A DNA stretch of 64,000 nucleotides from Aureimonas ureilytica (GTDB taxonomy: Bacteria > Pseudomonadota > Alphaproteobacteria > Rhizobiales > Rhizobiaceae). The stretch lies in contig NZ_LDQA01000028.1 of NCBI RefSeq assembly GCF_001475935.1, positions 62,001-126,000 on the forward strand, given 5' to 3'. A program made the translations under genes and the position numbers. Numbering within the stretch: the stretch's first letter is position 1; each line of letters begins with the position of its first letter. Below are positions 46,131 through 56,500 of this stretch, one piece after another. The notes under the pieces were generated by a model. The model had not been told where the DNA came from and searched no databases. It was given only the letters and a program-made list of their open reading frames with translations.

Positions 46131-46649
46131 TTAACCTCGGAGACTCACTGAGCTTTCGTTTTCGCGCGGCGGCTCGCGGGTGTCCATCCGGTCCAACGCC
46201 TCAGCCACCGCGCGCTCCTCCGCCGCACTGAGCGGCGCAGGCCCGGATGTTTCACGTCGGCGAGAGAAAACTAGAAAGGTGCCGCCGGCCAGCAAGAGCA
46301 GGACCGGCGTTCCCCAGAGGATCAGCGTTTGCGGCTCGAAACGCGGGCGCAGAAGCACGAACTGGCCGTAGCGCGCCACGAGATAATCCAGCACCTTCTC
46401 GTCGCTGTCACCCGCCAGAAGGCGCTGGCGCACGAGAACCCGCAGGTCCTTGGCGAGCGGCGCATCGGAATCGTCGATGGACTGGTTCTGGCAGACCATG
46501 CAGCGCAGCTCGGCCGAAAGGGCGCGGGCGCGCGCCTCCATTCGAGCGTCGGGAAGAACTTCATCCGGCTGCACCGCCGGGGCCGATGTGGCAGCGAGGC
46601 AGGACAAGACCGCCGCGACCATCAACGCCTTCGAGCGCGAAACGCTCAT
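46131..46649 (-). CDS. ccmH: Cytochrome c maturation protein CcmH (CycL)
   Basis: A 172-residue membrane-anchored thiol protein that reduces apocytochrome c before heme ligation. It has a signal peptide, the conserved [19 protein letters not shown] motif (C50, C53), and a C-terminal membrane anchor ([20 protein letters not shown]). The start ATG 46649 lies two bases after the ccmF stop. Last gene of the ccmI-E-F-H operon. Confidence 0.95.
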   Translation of the reverse strand: MSVSRSKALMVAAVLSCLAATSAPAVQPDEVLPDARMEARARALSAELRCMVCQNQSIDDSDAPLAKDLRVLVRQRLLAGDSDEKVLDYLVARYGQFVLLRPRFEPQTLILWGTPVLLLLAGGTFLVFSRRRETSGPAPLSAAEERAVAEALDRMDTREPPRENESSVSLRG

Positions 46650-46651
46650 GC

Positions 46652-48631
46652 TCACGCCGCCTTCGGCCGCGCTGACGATCGGCGCGCCGGCGCACCGACG
46701 CGCAGGCGGCGGTCCGCGAGGGATACGAGGCCGCCGAGCGACATGGCCACGGCACCCAGCCAGATCAGCGTGACGAAGGGCTTGTACCAGACGCGCACGA
46801 CCGTCGCTCCGCCGTTGGCCGCCGCATCGCCCAGCGCGATATAGATCTGGCTGAAACCGCGCGTGTGAATGCCCGCTTCCGTCGTCGGCATCTGCCGCGC
46901 AGGATAAAGACGCTTGGAGGATTCGATCACGCTGCCGGGCACACCGTCGCGGATCAAGGTGAAGCGGCCGACCTCCTCGTGATAGTTCGGCCCTTCGCGA
47001 GGGCTCAGACCATCGAAGCGCACGATCGCCCCGCCGGCCGTCAGCGTGTCCCCCGGCGCCATGGTGGTGATCGTCTCGGTGCTGAAAGCGCTGACGGACA
47101 CGACGCCGAACAGCGTCACGCCGAGCCCGAAATGGGCGATCGCCGTGCCGAAAGCCGAACGCGGCAGGCCGGCAAGGCGGCGCAGAGCGAGGCGCGGCCC
47201 GGCCTTCGGTAAGCCAGCGCGCGCGGCGAGATCGCACAGGCTGCCGACCAGCAGCCAGACAGCGAGGCCGAAGCCCAACGCCGCCAGAATACGCGTCCCC
47301 TGCGTGACGGCCAGAACGATCACCATGGCGACCAGAGCAGCGCCGATGGCGACATAGAGCCGCTGCGCAGCCGCCCAAAGGTCTCCGCGCTTCCACGCGA
47401 GCAGCGGGCCGAAGGGAACCGCAAAGAGAAGCGGCACCATGAGCGGTCCGAACGTGGCGTTGAAGAAGGGCGCGCCAACGGAAATCTTGGTGCCGGTCGT
47501 GACCTCCAGCGCCAGCGGATAGAGCGTGCCGGTCAGAACCGTCGCCGTCGCCGTCGTCAGGAAGAGGTTGTTGAAGACCAGCGCGCCTTCGCGCGAGATC
47601 GGCGCGAACAGCCCGCCGCTTTCGAGCTCGCTCGACCGCCAGGCGAAGAGCGCCAGCGAGCCGCCGATGAAGATGCAGAGGATGGCGAGGATGAAGACAC
47701 CGCGCTCCGGGTCCACCGCGAAGGCGTGAACCGAGGTCAGGACGCCCGAGCGAACCAGGAACGTGCCGAGCAGCGAGAGCGAGAAGGTCAGGATCGCCAG
47801 AAGCACCGTCCAGACCTTCAGCGCCGAGCGCTTTTCCATAACCAGCGCCGAATGGAGCAGCGCCGTGCCCGAGAGCCAGGGCATGAAGGAGGCGTTCTCG
47901 ACCGGGTCCCAGAACCACCAGCCGCCCCAGCCGAGTTCGTAATAGGCCCAGTAGGAGCCCATGGCGATGCCGGCCGTCAGGAAGACCCAGGCGATCAGCG
48001 TCCAGGGCCGCACCCAGCGCGCCCAAGCCGCGTCGATCCGCCCGTCGATCAAGGCGGCGACCGCGAAGGAAAAGGCGATCGAGAAGCCGACATAGCCGAG
48101 ATAGAGCAGCGGCGGATGAATCGCGAGGCCGATGTCCTGGAGGATCGGGTTGAGATCCTGCCCCTCGAAGGGTGCGGGCACTGCGCGGGTGAAGGGGTTG
48201 GACGTCAGGAGAATGAACAGAAGGAAGGCCACTAGAATCCAAGCCTGAACCGACAGGACATTGGCCTTGAGGCTCGCCGGCAGGTCCGCGCCGAACGAGG
48301 CGACCAGGGCTCCGAAAAAGGCCAGGATCAGCACCCAGAGGAGCATCGACCCTTCGTGATTCCCCCAGACGCCCGACACCTTGTAGAGCATGGGCTTCAG
48401 GGAATGGCTGTTCTCGACCACGTTCAGAACCGAGAAGTCCGACGTCACATAGGCGAAGGTCAGTGCGCCGAACGCGAAAGCCAAAAGCGCGAAACAGGCG
48501 AGCGACGTGATGCCCCCCGTTTCCATCAGCCGACTATCCCCCGTTCGGCTCCCGAGAAGCGGTAGGACGGACTGCACCAGCGCCAGCCCGAGAGCCAGGA
48601 CCAGCGCGAAATGGCCGAGTTCGACGATCAC
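46652..48631 (-). CDS. ccmF: Cytochrome c heme lyase subunit CcmF (CycK)
   Basis: A 659-residue polytopic membrane protein that transfers heme to apocytochrome c with CcmH and CcmI. The tryptophan-rich heme-handling motif is [20 protein letters not shown], with conserved histidines in [24 protein letters not shown] and [11 protein letters not shown]. About 14 membrane segments are expected and the length is normal. The start is GTG in GTGA, overlapping the ccmE stop by four bases. Confidence 0.95.
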   Translation of the reverse strand: MIVELGHFALVLALGLALVQSVLPLLGSRTGDSRLMETGGITSLACFALLAFAFGALTFAYVTSDFSVLNVVENSHSLKPMLYKVSGVWGNHEGSMLLWVLILAFFGALVASFGADLPASLKANVLSVQAWILVAFLLFILLTSNPFTRAVPAPFEGQDLNPILQDIGLAIHPPLLYLGYVGFSIAFSFAVAALIDGRIDAAWARWVRPWTLIAWVFLTAGIAMGSYWAYYELGWGGWWFWDPVENASFMPWLSGTALLHSALVMEKRSALKVWTVLLAILTFSLSLLGTFLVRSGVLTSVHAFAVDPERGVFILAILCIFIGGSLALFAWRSSELESGGLFAPISREGALVFNNLFLTTATATVLTGTLYPLALEVTTGTKISVGAPFFNATFGPLMVPLLFAVPFGPLLAWKRGDLWAAAQRLYVAIGAALVAMVIVLAVTQGTRILAALGFGLAVWLLVGSLCDLAARAGLPKAGPRLALRRLAGLPRSAFGTAIAHFGLGVTLFGVVSVSAFSTETITTMAPGDTLTAGGAIVRFDGLSPREGPNYHEEVGRFTLIRDGVPGSVIESSKRLYPARQMPTTEAGIHTRGFSQIYIALGDAAANGGATVVRVWYKPFVTLIWLGAVAMSLGGLVSLADRRLRVGAPARRSSARPKAA

Positions 48632-49131
48632 AGGCCCGCTCCGGTCGAGGCCGGCGCACCGGCTTTGGGAGCGGTGGGTCGCTCACTCGCAACCACGGCG
48701 CCGTCCTTCCAGAGGCCGCGCGCCTTCATGTCGTCCACGACCTCCTTGGGCATATAGGTCTCGTCATGCTTGGCCAGCACCGTGTCCGCCACGAAGACAT
48801 GATCGGGGCCGATCGTGCCTTCCGCGACGACGCCCTGCCCTTCCCGGAAGAGATCGGGCAGAAGACCGGAATAGCGCACGGGCACGCTTTCAACCGTATC
48901 GGTCACGCGAAAGCGCACGGCCTGACCGGCGCCCCGCTCCACCGTTCCGCTTTCCACCAGCCCGCCCAGGCGGATGCGCTGCCCCTCGACCGGAGGGCGC
49001 GTGGCAAGATCGGTCGGAGAATTGAAGAAGGCGACGCTGTCGGACAAGGCCGTCAGCACGAGAGCCAAGGCGGCTCCGACGACGAAGAGGATGCCGAAAA
49101 TCGAAGTCAGGCGCTTTTGCTTGCGGGTCAT
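48628..49131 (-). CDS. ccmE: Heme chaperone CcmE (CycJ)
   Basis: A 167-residue periplasmic heme chaperone anchored by one N-terminal helix. The covalent heme-binding site is [10 protein letters not shown] (H122, with Y126). RIRLGGLVE and [23 protein letters not shown] are family segments. Both ends overlap neighbours by four bases (ATGA with ccmI, GTGA with ccmF). Confidence 0.96.
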   Translation of the reverse strand: MTRKQKRLTSIFGILFVVGAALALVLTALSDSVAFFNSPTDLATRPPVEGQRIRLGGLVESGTVERGAGQAVRFRVTDTVESVPVRYSGLLPDLFREGQGVVAEGTIGPDHVFVADTVLAKHDETYMPKEVVDDMKARGLWKDGAVVASERPTAPKAGAPASTGAGL

Positions 49132-50273
49132 CGCGTCGTCGCATCTCCCGAGAGGTTGAGGCCGAGCGACCCGGCAAGAGCGAGAATCAACTTACCGTCT
49201 GCGGTTTCGGGAGGAAAGACGCCGAGCGCCCTGCGACCAGCCGCCTCGGCCTTCGCCTTGTCTCCGAGCACGGCATAGGAGCGGATCAACCGCGTCCAGC
49301 CGTCCGCATCTTGGGGCGCAGCATCGAGACGGCTTGCGAGTTGCGCGACCATGCCCTGGATCATGGCTTGGCGATCGGCATCGCTGAGTTGCCCCGCCGC
49401 TTCGATGGCGGCGGCATCGGGACCGGGTGGCGGATTGTCGAGCTTGGCTTGCGCGTCCCTCAATGCGCCCTGCGCCAGCGCGAGCCAGGGCGCGCCCGCC
49501 GGCGAGACATCGATCAGCGCGTTCCACGCGTCCTTGGCTTCGGCGTATCGCCCCGTCTGCGACAAACCGAGAGCGAGATAGAATCGAGCGGAGGGAAGGT
49601 TGGGATCGAGCACCAGCGCGGCATCGAAGGCTTGGCGTGCGTCCGGCGTCACCTCGCCGCCGGCCTTCTGCACCAGAGCCTCGCCCAAGCCGGCCTGCGC
49701 GGCAGCGCTCGGCGGCCCCAGCCTCAGAATATTATGATACGCCGTCGCAGCCTTGTCCGCGTCTCCGAGCCGCAGGTACACCGGCGCCGCGACATTCCAG
49801 CCCGTCAGATCGTCCGGCCGCTCGGCCAGGCGTCGCTCCACAGCGGCCATCATGGCGGAGATGTCGGACGGCTGCGCGGGAGGTGCGCGGCCGGCCAAAG
49901 GCTGGTCGCTCATATCAGGCGAGCCGGCCCGATCATAAAACAGAAAGGTGCCGACCGGCAGCAGCAGGGCCACCGCGAGCCCGGCGAGGATCGCCAGCCG
50001 CCCGTTCCGGTCTCCGCCTTCCGATGCGGCTGCCTTCACCGCCTCTTCGGACTTCAAAAGCCGGCGCGCGATCTCGGCCCGTGCTGTTGTGACCTCGTCA
50101 GCGCCGATGGCGCCGCGAGACAGGTCCGCCTCGAGTTCGGCGAGTTGCGCGCGATAGACCTCGGCGTCATGCAGCGGGCGCGGCGAAACCGCCGATCCGT
50201 GTGTGCGTAGAAGCGGGCGGATCGTCGCGGCGGTCGCGAGCAGGGTCATGATGGCGGCGACAAACCAGAACAA
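49128..50273 (-). CDS. ccmI: Cytochrome c maturation protein CcmI (CycH)
   Basis: A 381-residue protein with two N-terminal membrane segments, [17 protein letters not shown] and [20 protein letters not shown], and a periplasmic TPR domain ([24 protein letters not shown] and following) that holds apocytochrome c. [21 protein letters not shown] between the helices is a family feature. The start is TTG 50273, preceded by GGGAGGGAAGAG; the frame is open further up. First gene of the operon. Confidence 0.93.
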   Translation of the reverse strand: MFWFVAAIMTLLATAATIRPLLRTHGSAVSPRPLHDAEVYRAQLAELEADLSRGAIGADEVTTARAEIARRLLKSEEAVKAAASEGGDRNGRLAILAGLAVALLLPVGTFLFYDRAGSPDMSDQPLAGRAPPAQPSDISAMMAAVERRLAERPDDLTGWNVAAPVYLRLGDADKAATAYHNILRLGPPSAAAQAGLGEALVQKAGGEVTPDARQAFDAALVLDPNLPSARFYLALGLSQTGRYAEAKDAWNALIDVSPAGAPWLALAQGALRDAQAKLDNPPPGPDAAAIEAAGQLSDADRQAMIQGMVAQLASRLDAAPQDADGWTRLIRSYAVLGDKAKAEAAGRRALGVFPPETADGKLILALAGSLGLNLSGDATTR

Positions 50274-50387
50274 TGGGTCTCTTCCCTCCCCGCCGATCGA
50301 AAGAACGACGGACCATGCCGCAACTCGAGCGGACATAGCTGCTCTAGCAAGGGCCGCCGCCGATGCCTATTCACATCGCGCTCAAGA

Positions 50388-50795
50388 TCAGCCGACGGGC
50401 GTCCAGCCCTCCGCGCCGGAGCGGCAGGCCGTGCCGACCTGACGCGTCGTCGCGCTACCCTTGGTGATCACATGCGTATAACCGCGACAATCCTGCGAGC
50501 CGATCCGATAGAGCTGCGTCGGCACCACCTCGCCGCGATACCCGTCGGCCGACCAGGGCACGGCCTGCCCGACCGCCCCAAACTGCAAGGCCTGATACTG
50601 CGCCGCCAGGGCTCCCTGCTCGGCGCGACCCGACAGCGCGACATTGCCAGTCTTGGGCAGGCTGGGGCGCAGCGCCAGCGCGCCGGGCGGCAGCGGCGCT
50701 ACCGGGGCGCTCGTCAACGCCGCGCCGGACGAGAGGCAACCGCCCAGAAAGAGCGACGCGAGCAGGGCTGCGGAGGTCTGAAATGCACGGCGCAT
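50388..50795 (-). CDS. Lipoprotein, surface-antigen-like
   Basis: A 135-residue lipoprotein. The signal peptide ends in a lipobox, ASLFLGGC, so the mature protein begins at a lipid-modified cysteine. The C-terminal 45 residues (GYRGEVVPTQLY, CRGYTHVITKG, RQVGTACRSGAEGWTPV) resemble the tail of alphaproteobacterial 17-kDa-type surface antigens. It lies between feuQ and ccmI on the same strand. Function unknown. Confidence 0.78.
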   Translation of the reverse strand: MRRAFQTSAALLASLFLGGCLSSGAALTSAPVAPLPPGALALRPSLPKTGNVALSGRAEQGALAAQYQALQFGAVGQAVPWSADGYRGEVVPTQLYRIGSQDCRGYTHVITKGSATTRQVGTACRSGAEGWTPVG

Positions 50796-50856
50796 GAACC
50801 AGCCTGATACCGACCGGACCAAGCCTGAACGACCCGCTCCGGAAAATCCGAACATT

Positions 50857-52260
50857 TCAGGAGATCGGCGCATCCCCCGAGCGAGGCAAGGTCAGGCAGG
50901 CCCGCAATCCCCCGAATTCGGATCGCTCCAGTTGAAAACCGCCGCGGTATTGCAAAACGGTCTCAGCCACGATCGACAGGCCGAGCCCGCTGCCGGGCAC
51001 CGTCTCGTCGAAGCGCCGGCCCCGCTTCGTGGCCTCCACGATCTCCTCGGGCGTCAAACCCGGACCATCGTCCGATACGGTGACGGCAAAACTCGCCGCG
51101 TCCGATACCGCCAGCGTCAGTTCGATGCGGCTGCGCCCATATTTCGCGGCATTCTCCAGGAGATTGCCGAGCATCTCCTCCAGATCCTGCTGCTCGCCGG
51201 CAAACACCAGCCGCTCCGCCGCCGGATCGATACGGGCATCGATGCGAAAGCCGGGGTTGAGCTTGACCATCACGCGCAGCAGCCGATCCACGATGGGGCG
51301 AACCGGCGTGCGGGCGATCGCGCTTTCGCCACCGGCCGCAATGCGCGCGCGGTCGAGATAGTGCTGGACATGGGCCTGCATCCGCTCGCCCTGCTCGCGC
51401 AGCACCCGCCCCCGCTCGCCGCCGATGGCGCCGGCTTCGTTCAGGAGCACGGCGACCGGCGTCTTCAGCGCATGGGCGAGATTGCCGACCTGCGTTCGGG
51501 CACGCTCAATGATGCGCCGGTTGCTGTCGATCAGCGCGTTCATCTCGGCGGCCAGCGGCTGAATTTCCGTTGGGAAGCTCCCCTCCAGCCGCTCCCGCTC
51601 GCCCGCGCGCACGGATGCCAGCGAGCGCTGAACGACGGAAAGCGGGCGCAGTCCATAAAGAATGGCAAGAGCATTGATCACGGTCGAACCCAGCCCGAAA
51701 AGGCCGAGATAAAGGGTCAGCGAGCGGTTGAAGGCCGCAATGTCGGCGTCGAGCGTGCTCGCATTGCCCATCACGCGAAAGCGCGCGGCGTGGTTCTCGC
51801 CATCCAGAACCACCTCGGCCTCTTCAACATAAAGCGTCTCGCCGTCGAGCCCGGGCACGCGGTAATCGCGGCGATATTGCATGTCGAAGGGCGCAGCCGT
51901 CTCCGGCACGTCGGCGATCCGCGCCCGCCCGAGCGAGAACGATGTGAGCCGTCCCGTCGTATTGGCGCTGGCTGGCAGAACCTCCCAGTACCAGCCCGAC
52001 AAGGGCTGCGAATAGGCGAGATCGCCGAGATCGGGCACGCCGCGCAGCGCGCCGTTCTCGTCCACCGTCACGGCGTTGACGAGGTTGAACAGCTGTGCTC
52101 GCACCACCGCTTCGAAGCCCGATTGGGCCGTGCGCTCGTAGAGCTGTGAAATCAGACCGCCGATGACCAGAAAGGCCGCGATGGCCCAGAGGCTCGACAT
52201 GCCGACGACGCGAACGGTCAGGCTGCGGCTCCAGCCGCCCGGGCCTTTGAAGATCGGCAC
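50857..52260 (-). CDS. feuQ: Sensor histidine kinase FeuQ
   Basis: A 467-residue kinase beginning at GTG, with membrane segments near 18-38 and 185-205, a periplasmic sensor, the phospho-accepting VGNLAHALKTPVAVLLNEA, and ATPase boxes NLLENAAKYG, DDGPGL and GSGLGLSIV. Its place directly after feuP and next to ccmI-E-F-H matches rhizobial feuPQ beside cycHJKL, a pair linked to iron acquisition in R. leguminosarum and to osmoadaptation and ndvA control in S. meliloti (from memory). Confidence 0.85.
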   Translation of the reverse strand: MPIFKGPGGWSRSLTVRVVGMSSLWAIAAFLVIGGLISQLYERTAQSGFEAVVRAQLFNLVNAVTVDENGALRGVPDLGDLAYSQPLSGWYWEVLPASANTTGRLTSFSLGRARIADVPETAAPFDMQYRRDYRVPGLDGETLYVEEAEVVLDGENHAARFRVMGNASTLDADIAAFNRSLTLYLGLFGLGSTVINALAILYGLRPLSVVQRSLASVRAGERERLEGSFPTEIQPLAAEMNALIDSNRRIIERARTQVGNLAHALKTPVAVLLNEAGAIGGERGRVLREQGERMQAHVQHYLDRARIAAGGESAIARTPVRPIVDRLLRVMVKLNPGFRIDARIDPAAERLVFAGEQQDLEEMLGNLLENAAKYGRSRIELTLAVSDAASFAVTVSDDGPGLTPEEIVEATKRGRRFDETVPGSGLGLSIVAETVLQYRGGFQLERSEFGGLRACLTLPRSGDAPIS

Positions 52261-52265
52261 GGCCC

Positions 52266-52928
52266 CTATCCCGAGCTCCGCATCCGATAGCCGAGGCCGC
52301 GAACCGTCTCGATCAGATCGATGCCGAGCTTGCGACGCAGCCGGCCGACGAAGACTTCGATCGTGTTGGAATCGCGGTCGAAATCCTGATCATACATATG
52401 TTCCGTCAGCTCGCTGCGCGAAACGATCTCGCCCTGATGATGCATGAGATAGGCCAGAAGCCGATACTCGTGCGAGGTCAGCTTCAGGGGCGTCCCATCG
52501 ATCGTGGCGCGAGAGGATTTGGTGTCGAGGCGCAGCGGCCCGCAATGAATTTCGGACGAGGCGTGGCCGGCCGCACGGCGGATCAGGGCGCGCAGCCGGG
52601 CCAGCACCTCCTCCATATGGAAAGGCTTGGCGACATAATCGTCCGCACCCGCGTCGATACCCGCCACCTTGTCGCTCCAGCGATCGCGCGCCGTCAGAAG
52701 CAGAACCGGCATGGTGCGCCCGTCGCGCCGCCAGCGTTCCAGAACGCTGATCCCGTCCATCTTCGGCAGGCCGACATCGAGGATCACGGCGTCGTAAGGC
52801 TCGGTGTCTCCGAGAAAATGTCCATCCTCGCCGTCCGAGGCGCTGTCCACGACATAGCCAGCCGCGCGCAACGCTTCGCCCAGTTGGCGGCTCAGTTGCG
52901 CGTCATCCTCAACGACCAAGATACGCAT
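52266..52928 (-). CDS. feuP: Response regulator FeuP
   Basis: A 220-residue OmpR-family regulator. The receiver domain has MRILVVEDDAQLSRQL, the phosphorylation site in AVILDVGLPKMDG (D51) and KPFHMEEVLARL. The winged helix has LTSHEYRLLAYLMHHQGEIVSRSELTEHMYDQDFDRDSNTIE. The PhoP-like tail TVRGLGYRMR is present. feuQ follows after five bases and the FeuN-like gene lies 35 bases upstream. Confidence 0.9.
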   Translation of the reverse strand: MRILVVEDDAQLSRQLGEALRAAGYVVDSASDGEDGHFLGDTEPYDAVILDVGLPKMDGISVLERWRRDGRTMPVLLLTARDRWSDKVAGIDAGADDYVAKPFHMEEVLARLRALIRRAAGHASSEIHCGPLRLDTKSSRATIDGTPLKLTSHEYRLLAYLMHHQGEIVSRSELTEHMYDQDFDRDSNTIEVFVGRLRRKLGIDLIETVRGLGYRMRSSG

Positions 52929-52963
52929 CGGCTCTCCGGTTCGGCGTTTCGATTCGTGCCGAT

Positions 52964-53287
52964 CTATTGCGGAATCGTGATCGTCTGACGGCGGGGTCGG
53001 CTGCCATCGCGCGCCGGCACCAAGACCGTGACGACGCAGACCGTTCGCCCGCCTTGATCGGCGATCTGGACCGACAGAACCTGGCCGCCGCTCTGCGCGG
53101 CGGCTTGCGCGGCGGCAGCGGAGCAGCCGCCTTGGGCCAGAAGCTCCGGCCGCTCATAGGCGGCGGCCGGAGCATGCGTCCAGGCCGCCGCCGATCCCGA
53201 CGCGGACCAGTTCGCGGAGGCAGGCGCGGCCGCCGCCCAAAGCGAAAGGCCGGCGATGAGAAGGGAGAGAGGCGTTCGACGGGTCAT
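52964..53287 (-). CDS. feuN: FeuN-like small periplasmic protein
   Basis: A 107-residue exported protein: signal peptide PLSLLIAGLSLWAAAAPASA, an Ala-rich middle with a cysteine, and a C-terminal PepSY-like segment (AAAQSGGQVLSVQIADQGGRTVCVVTVLV). Rhizobial FeuN is a small periplasmic protein encoded beside feuP that restrains FeuQ signalling; position, size and export match, so the name is an inference from context. Its ATG overlaps the stop of a six-codon frame that owns the strong ribosome-binding site. Confidence 0.7.
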   Translation of the reverse strand: MTRRTPLSLLIAGLSLWAAAAPASANWSASGSAAAWTHAPAAAYERPELLAQGGCSAAAAQAAAQSGGQVLSVQIADQGGRTVCVVTVLVPARDGSRPRRQTITIPQ

Positions 53288-53304
53288 CGGCTTTCCCGGT
53301 TCAT
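53284..53304 (-). promoter_or_regulatory. Six-codon leader frame coupled to the FeuN-like gene
   Basis: AAGGAGGAC is followed at once by ATG 53304 and the frame MNRESR, ending in TGA that overlaps the ATG of the FeuN-like gene (ATGA). The main gene has only GGGAAAG as its own site. This suggests translational coupling from a leader peptide. Confidence 0.55.
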
Positions 53305-53369
53305 GTCCTCCTTCTTCTAGGCGCTGGCCGCTGAATGTCGAATGAATGTCGGAAATTCGCCTTTTTCCG

Positions 53370-53576
53370 TCAGCGGATTTCCGATCGCGCCTGGAAGCGC
53401 CCGAGGATTGCCACCGCCGCGCCGATCGCCGAGGCCAAAGCCGCCAGTGTGCCGGCCAGTTGGTCCTGCGAGAGCCCGTCCAGTTCGAAGCCGCGCAGCG
53501 CCGCGAGGCTCGCGCCCATCGAAACGAGCGCGCCCCAGACCGTCTTGGATTTCCACCAGTCTTTGGTGTCGTTCAT
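53370..53576 (-). CDS. Small holin-like membrane protein at the end of the GTA operon
   Basis: A 68-residue protein with AGGAGG before the ATG. After a charged start (NDTKDWWKSKTVWGALVS) come two hydrophobic stretches, about 14-30 and 40-58, and a basic end. Short proteins of this type occur next to phage tail genes and are sometimes labelled holin-like; a role in GTA release is a guess. The ATG lies 22 bases after the gp15 stop, so it is the last gene of the operon. Confidence 0.7.
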   Translation of the reverse strand: MNDTKDWWKSKTVWGALVSMGASLAALRGFELDGLSQDQLAGTLAALASAIGAAVAILGRFQARSEIR

Positions 53577-53598
53577 ATATCCTCCTGAAAGTGCTGTT

Positions 53599-56500
53599 TC
53601 ATGCCAATGTTGCAAAAGAGATGCGCCTCGCCTCGCCAGGGCCGACACTGGCGCTGACCTGCGCCACGGCGATGTCGAGCCGTGTGCCGCCGGATGGGAG
53701 CACCGCGCGCCAGACCGAAGACTCGACCCGCAAGGCCGGCTCATCGGCGTCGAGAGCGAGGTTCGAGCCGCCTTCGGCCGACAGGGTCACGCGATAGGCC
53801 TCGCGCTCCTCGCCGAGCGGCATGTCGGCCTCGTCCCAGCCTTCGACAGCGGCTCGGCTGCGGCGCACCCAGCGCAGCGACAGCGTTCCGTCCGCGGCGA
53901 TCCGCCCCGCAAGATGGCAGGGTGACAAGGGCAGAAGCGCGCGCCGGCCGAGCGCAACCGTCTGCCGGTCGGCCGCATCGTCGCCCAAGGGTCGGCCGGA
54001 GGGCGCGGCCAGCCAATGCCGCTCCATCCCGAGGCCCGAGACAGCAGCGGGAACCGGCACACAGGCCCCGTCCAGGAGAACGAAGGCCGCGCCCTTCGGA
54101 TGCCCGGCCCGCATTGCCGCCTCCGTTCCGTTGAGCGCACGCAGCAGATGTTGCAGGCGGAAGCGCCCCGGCGCCACCTCTTCGGCCTCGCCGAACTGGA
54201 TCACTTCCCAGGCCCCCGAGGCCGAGCGGATCGCCGCCCGGTTCGCGCCCGCCATCAGCGCCGCCTCCGGCACGGAGGACAGGGCACCGAAAGCGAGTTC
54301 CACGACAGCTGCATGGGTGCGGTCGAAGACGCCTTCGCGCCCCGCCCCGAGCGGCTGGGCCAGCGCACCGAGCGTCGCGGGCCGCCCGATGCGGGCGAAG
54401 CTTTGAAACCCCGTATCCGTCACGGAAGCGAAGAGGTCGAGCGGCACGAAGGGCCGGCTCATGGCCGCCACCGCCGCGCCGCCGACCCCCTCGATCTTGG
54501 GCAGGTCCATCCAATGCACCACGGGGCGGGACGCGAAAGCGGGCTGGACGGAAGCCGGAGCCTCCGCATTCCCCGCCTCCACCGGACGCGGAACGAGACT
54601 GCGAAGGCGGGACGCCTCGACGCGCCGCATCAGGCCATCCTCGATCCGCTCGATCCGCCAGACGCCCTCGCCACCCGGCAGACGAACATGGTCCCCCGGA
54701 GACAGGCTCAGCGCTGCGGGAGACAGCGCGAAGCTTGCAGTCTCGCGCTCGCCCGTTTCCCGGTCGAGAAGATCGGCGGCGAGCCGCCGGGCCTGCCCCT
54801 CCGAGAGAACGATCGGCAGTTCGACATGGACCTGCTTCGGTCGATCGGCATCGCCGAGTGCCGCTTCCGCCACGGCGGATTGATAGGCCCGCGCCGGGTC
54901 GCTGAAGCCGACCAGAACCTCCTCCGCCATCTCGCTCGGCTCGGCTCGGCGAACCTCCAGGGGCGGCGCATCCCCCTCGTCCGCCAGCGCCTCCAGCAAG
55001 ACGTCCCGCCCCCGCCGCGCCATGGAGCGAAACCGCAGGCGACCGCCTTCCGACCGTGCTTCGACGCCCGCGAGGCGCAGCAGTTCTTCCAACTCGGCCC
55101 GCGCCGAGCCCGGCCCCGGCACGAGAAAGCCGCCGAGATCGCCATCGACCTCCGCCGTATCCCCCAACGCGAACCCGTGATCGTGCAAAAGATGATCAAT
55201 AAGCCCGTCCAGCGGCGCGCGGCCGAGACGGCCGGTCAACCAATGGCCGCGCTCCCAATTGCCGCCATCGGCCCAGACATCGGCCCGGTCGGGAAAGGCG
55301 GGAGCCGGCCGCGCGTCCCAGCACCAGACATGAATGGTCTCCGGCGGCACCATGCGGCCGCCATAGATCGGCGACACCGGATTGTTAGCCGCCTCGAAGC
55401 CGGCCGCCGCCGGGTTCCAATGGCGCAGATGCGCTTCCAGAAAGCGGCGCTGCGCGAGATCGTCCCGCCCGCCGTTGGAGAAATGCGGCCAGGCGCTTTC
55501 CGCCGATTTCGGATCGTAGAAAACATTGGGCTGGTTCGCCCCTTTGTCGATCGCCGGGCAGCCGAGTTCGGTGAACCAGATCGGCTTCGACATCGGCACC
55601 CAGGCTGTCGGTTGCGCCTGCTCCACGCCGCCGCGTCGCTCCACGTGCGGGTTCGACCACCAACTTTTCAAATCCTTGGCGCGGAAGACCCAAGGCTTGC
55701 CGAGCCCGTCGCTAATCGGGCTGCGCTGCCCCGCGCGCCGCGCCGCTTCGCTCGGATAGAACCAGTCGAAATATTCGCCGCTTGCGACCCCCTGCCCCAA
55801 CGTCTCCCGATCATAGGGCGACGGCATTTCTTTCGCCGCGTCGCCGTCGCGCCAGTCGGCCAGCGGCAGGTAATTGTCGATCCCAACCGCCCCGATCGCC
55901 GGGTCGCTCCAGAGCGCATCGAGCTGAAAGAACACGTCGCCGGAGCCGTCCTGCGGCTGGTAGCCGAAATATTCGCTCCAATCGGCGGCATAGGTGACGA
56001 GCGTAGTTGGCAGAAGCGCCTTCACCTCCCGGGCGAGCGTCACCAGTCCTTCCACGAAGGGAAAGCGTCCCGCCTCGTCGCGGAGAGACGTGAGCCCGCG
56101 CATTTCCGACCCGATCACGAAGGCATCGACCCCGCCCGAAACTTTGGCCAGATGCGCGGCATGAAGGATCATGCGCCGGTAGGACCATTCGGGCGCGCCG
56201 CTATAGGTCACCTCACGTCCCGCCACCGCGAAGTCGGACACCTTCGCCTGTCCCAGAAAACGCGCGATGTCACCCCGCGCCACAGCCGTCCGATCAGCCG
56301 AGCCTTTGCGACCCGGTGCCAGATCGAGCGTCATCCGGCCGCGCCAGGGATAGGGCGCCTGCTCCGCCCCACCATAGGGATCGGGCAGCCCGTTGCCATC
56401 AGGCACGTCCATCATCAGGAAGGGATAGAGCGTCACCTTCAGCCCGCGCCCGCGCAATTCGGCGATGGCCCGCAGCACGCCCGCATCCGATGGCGTGCCG

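Noticed and set aside
43654-46134. 826-codon open frame opposite the response regulator and degP
   Set aside because: It crosses two certain genes and a strong terminator; compositional artefact.
53350-53383. CGGAAAT/ATTTCCG inverted repeat at the end of the GTA operon
   Set aside because: Short arms, a long spacer and overlap with the last codons of the small membrane gene; no terminator features on the minus strand.
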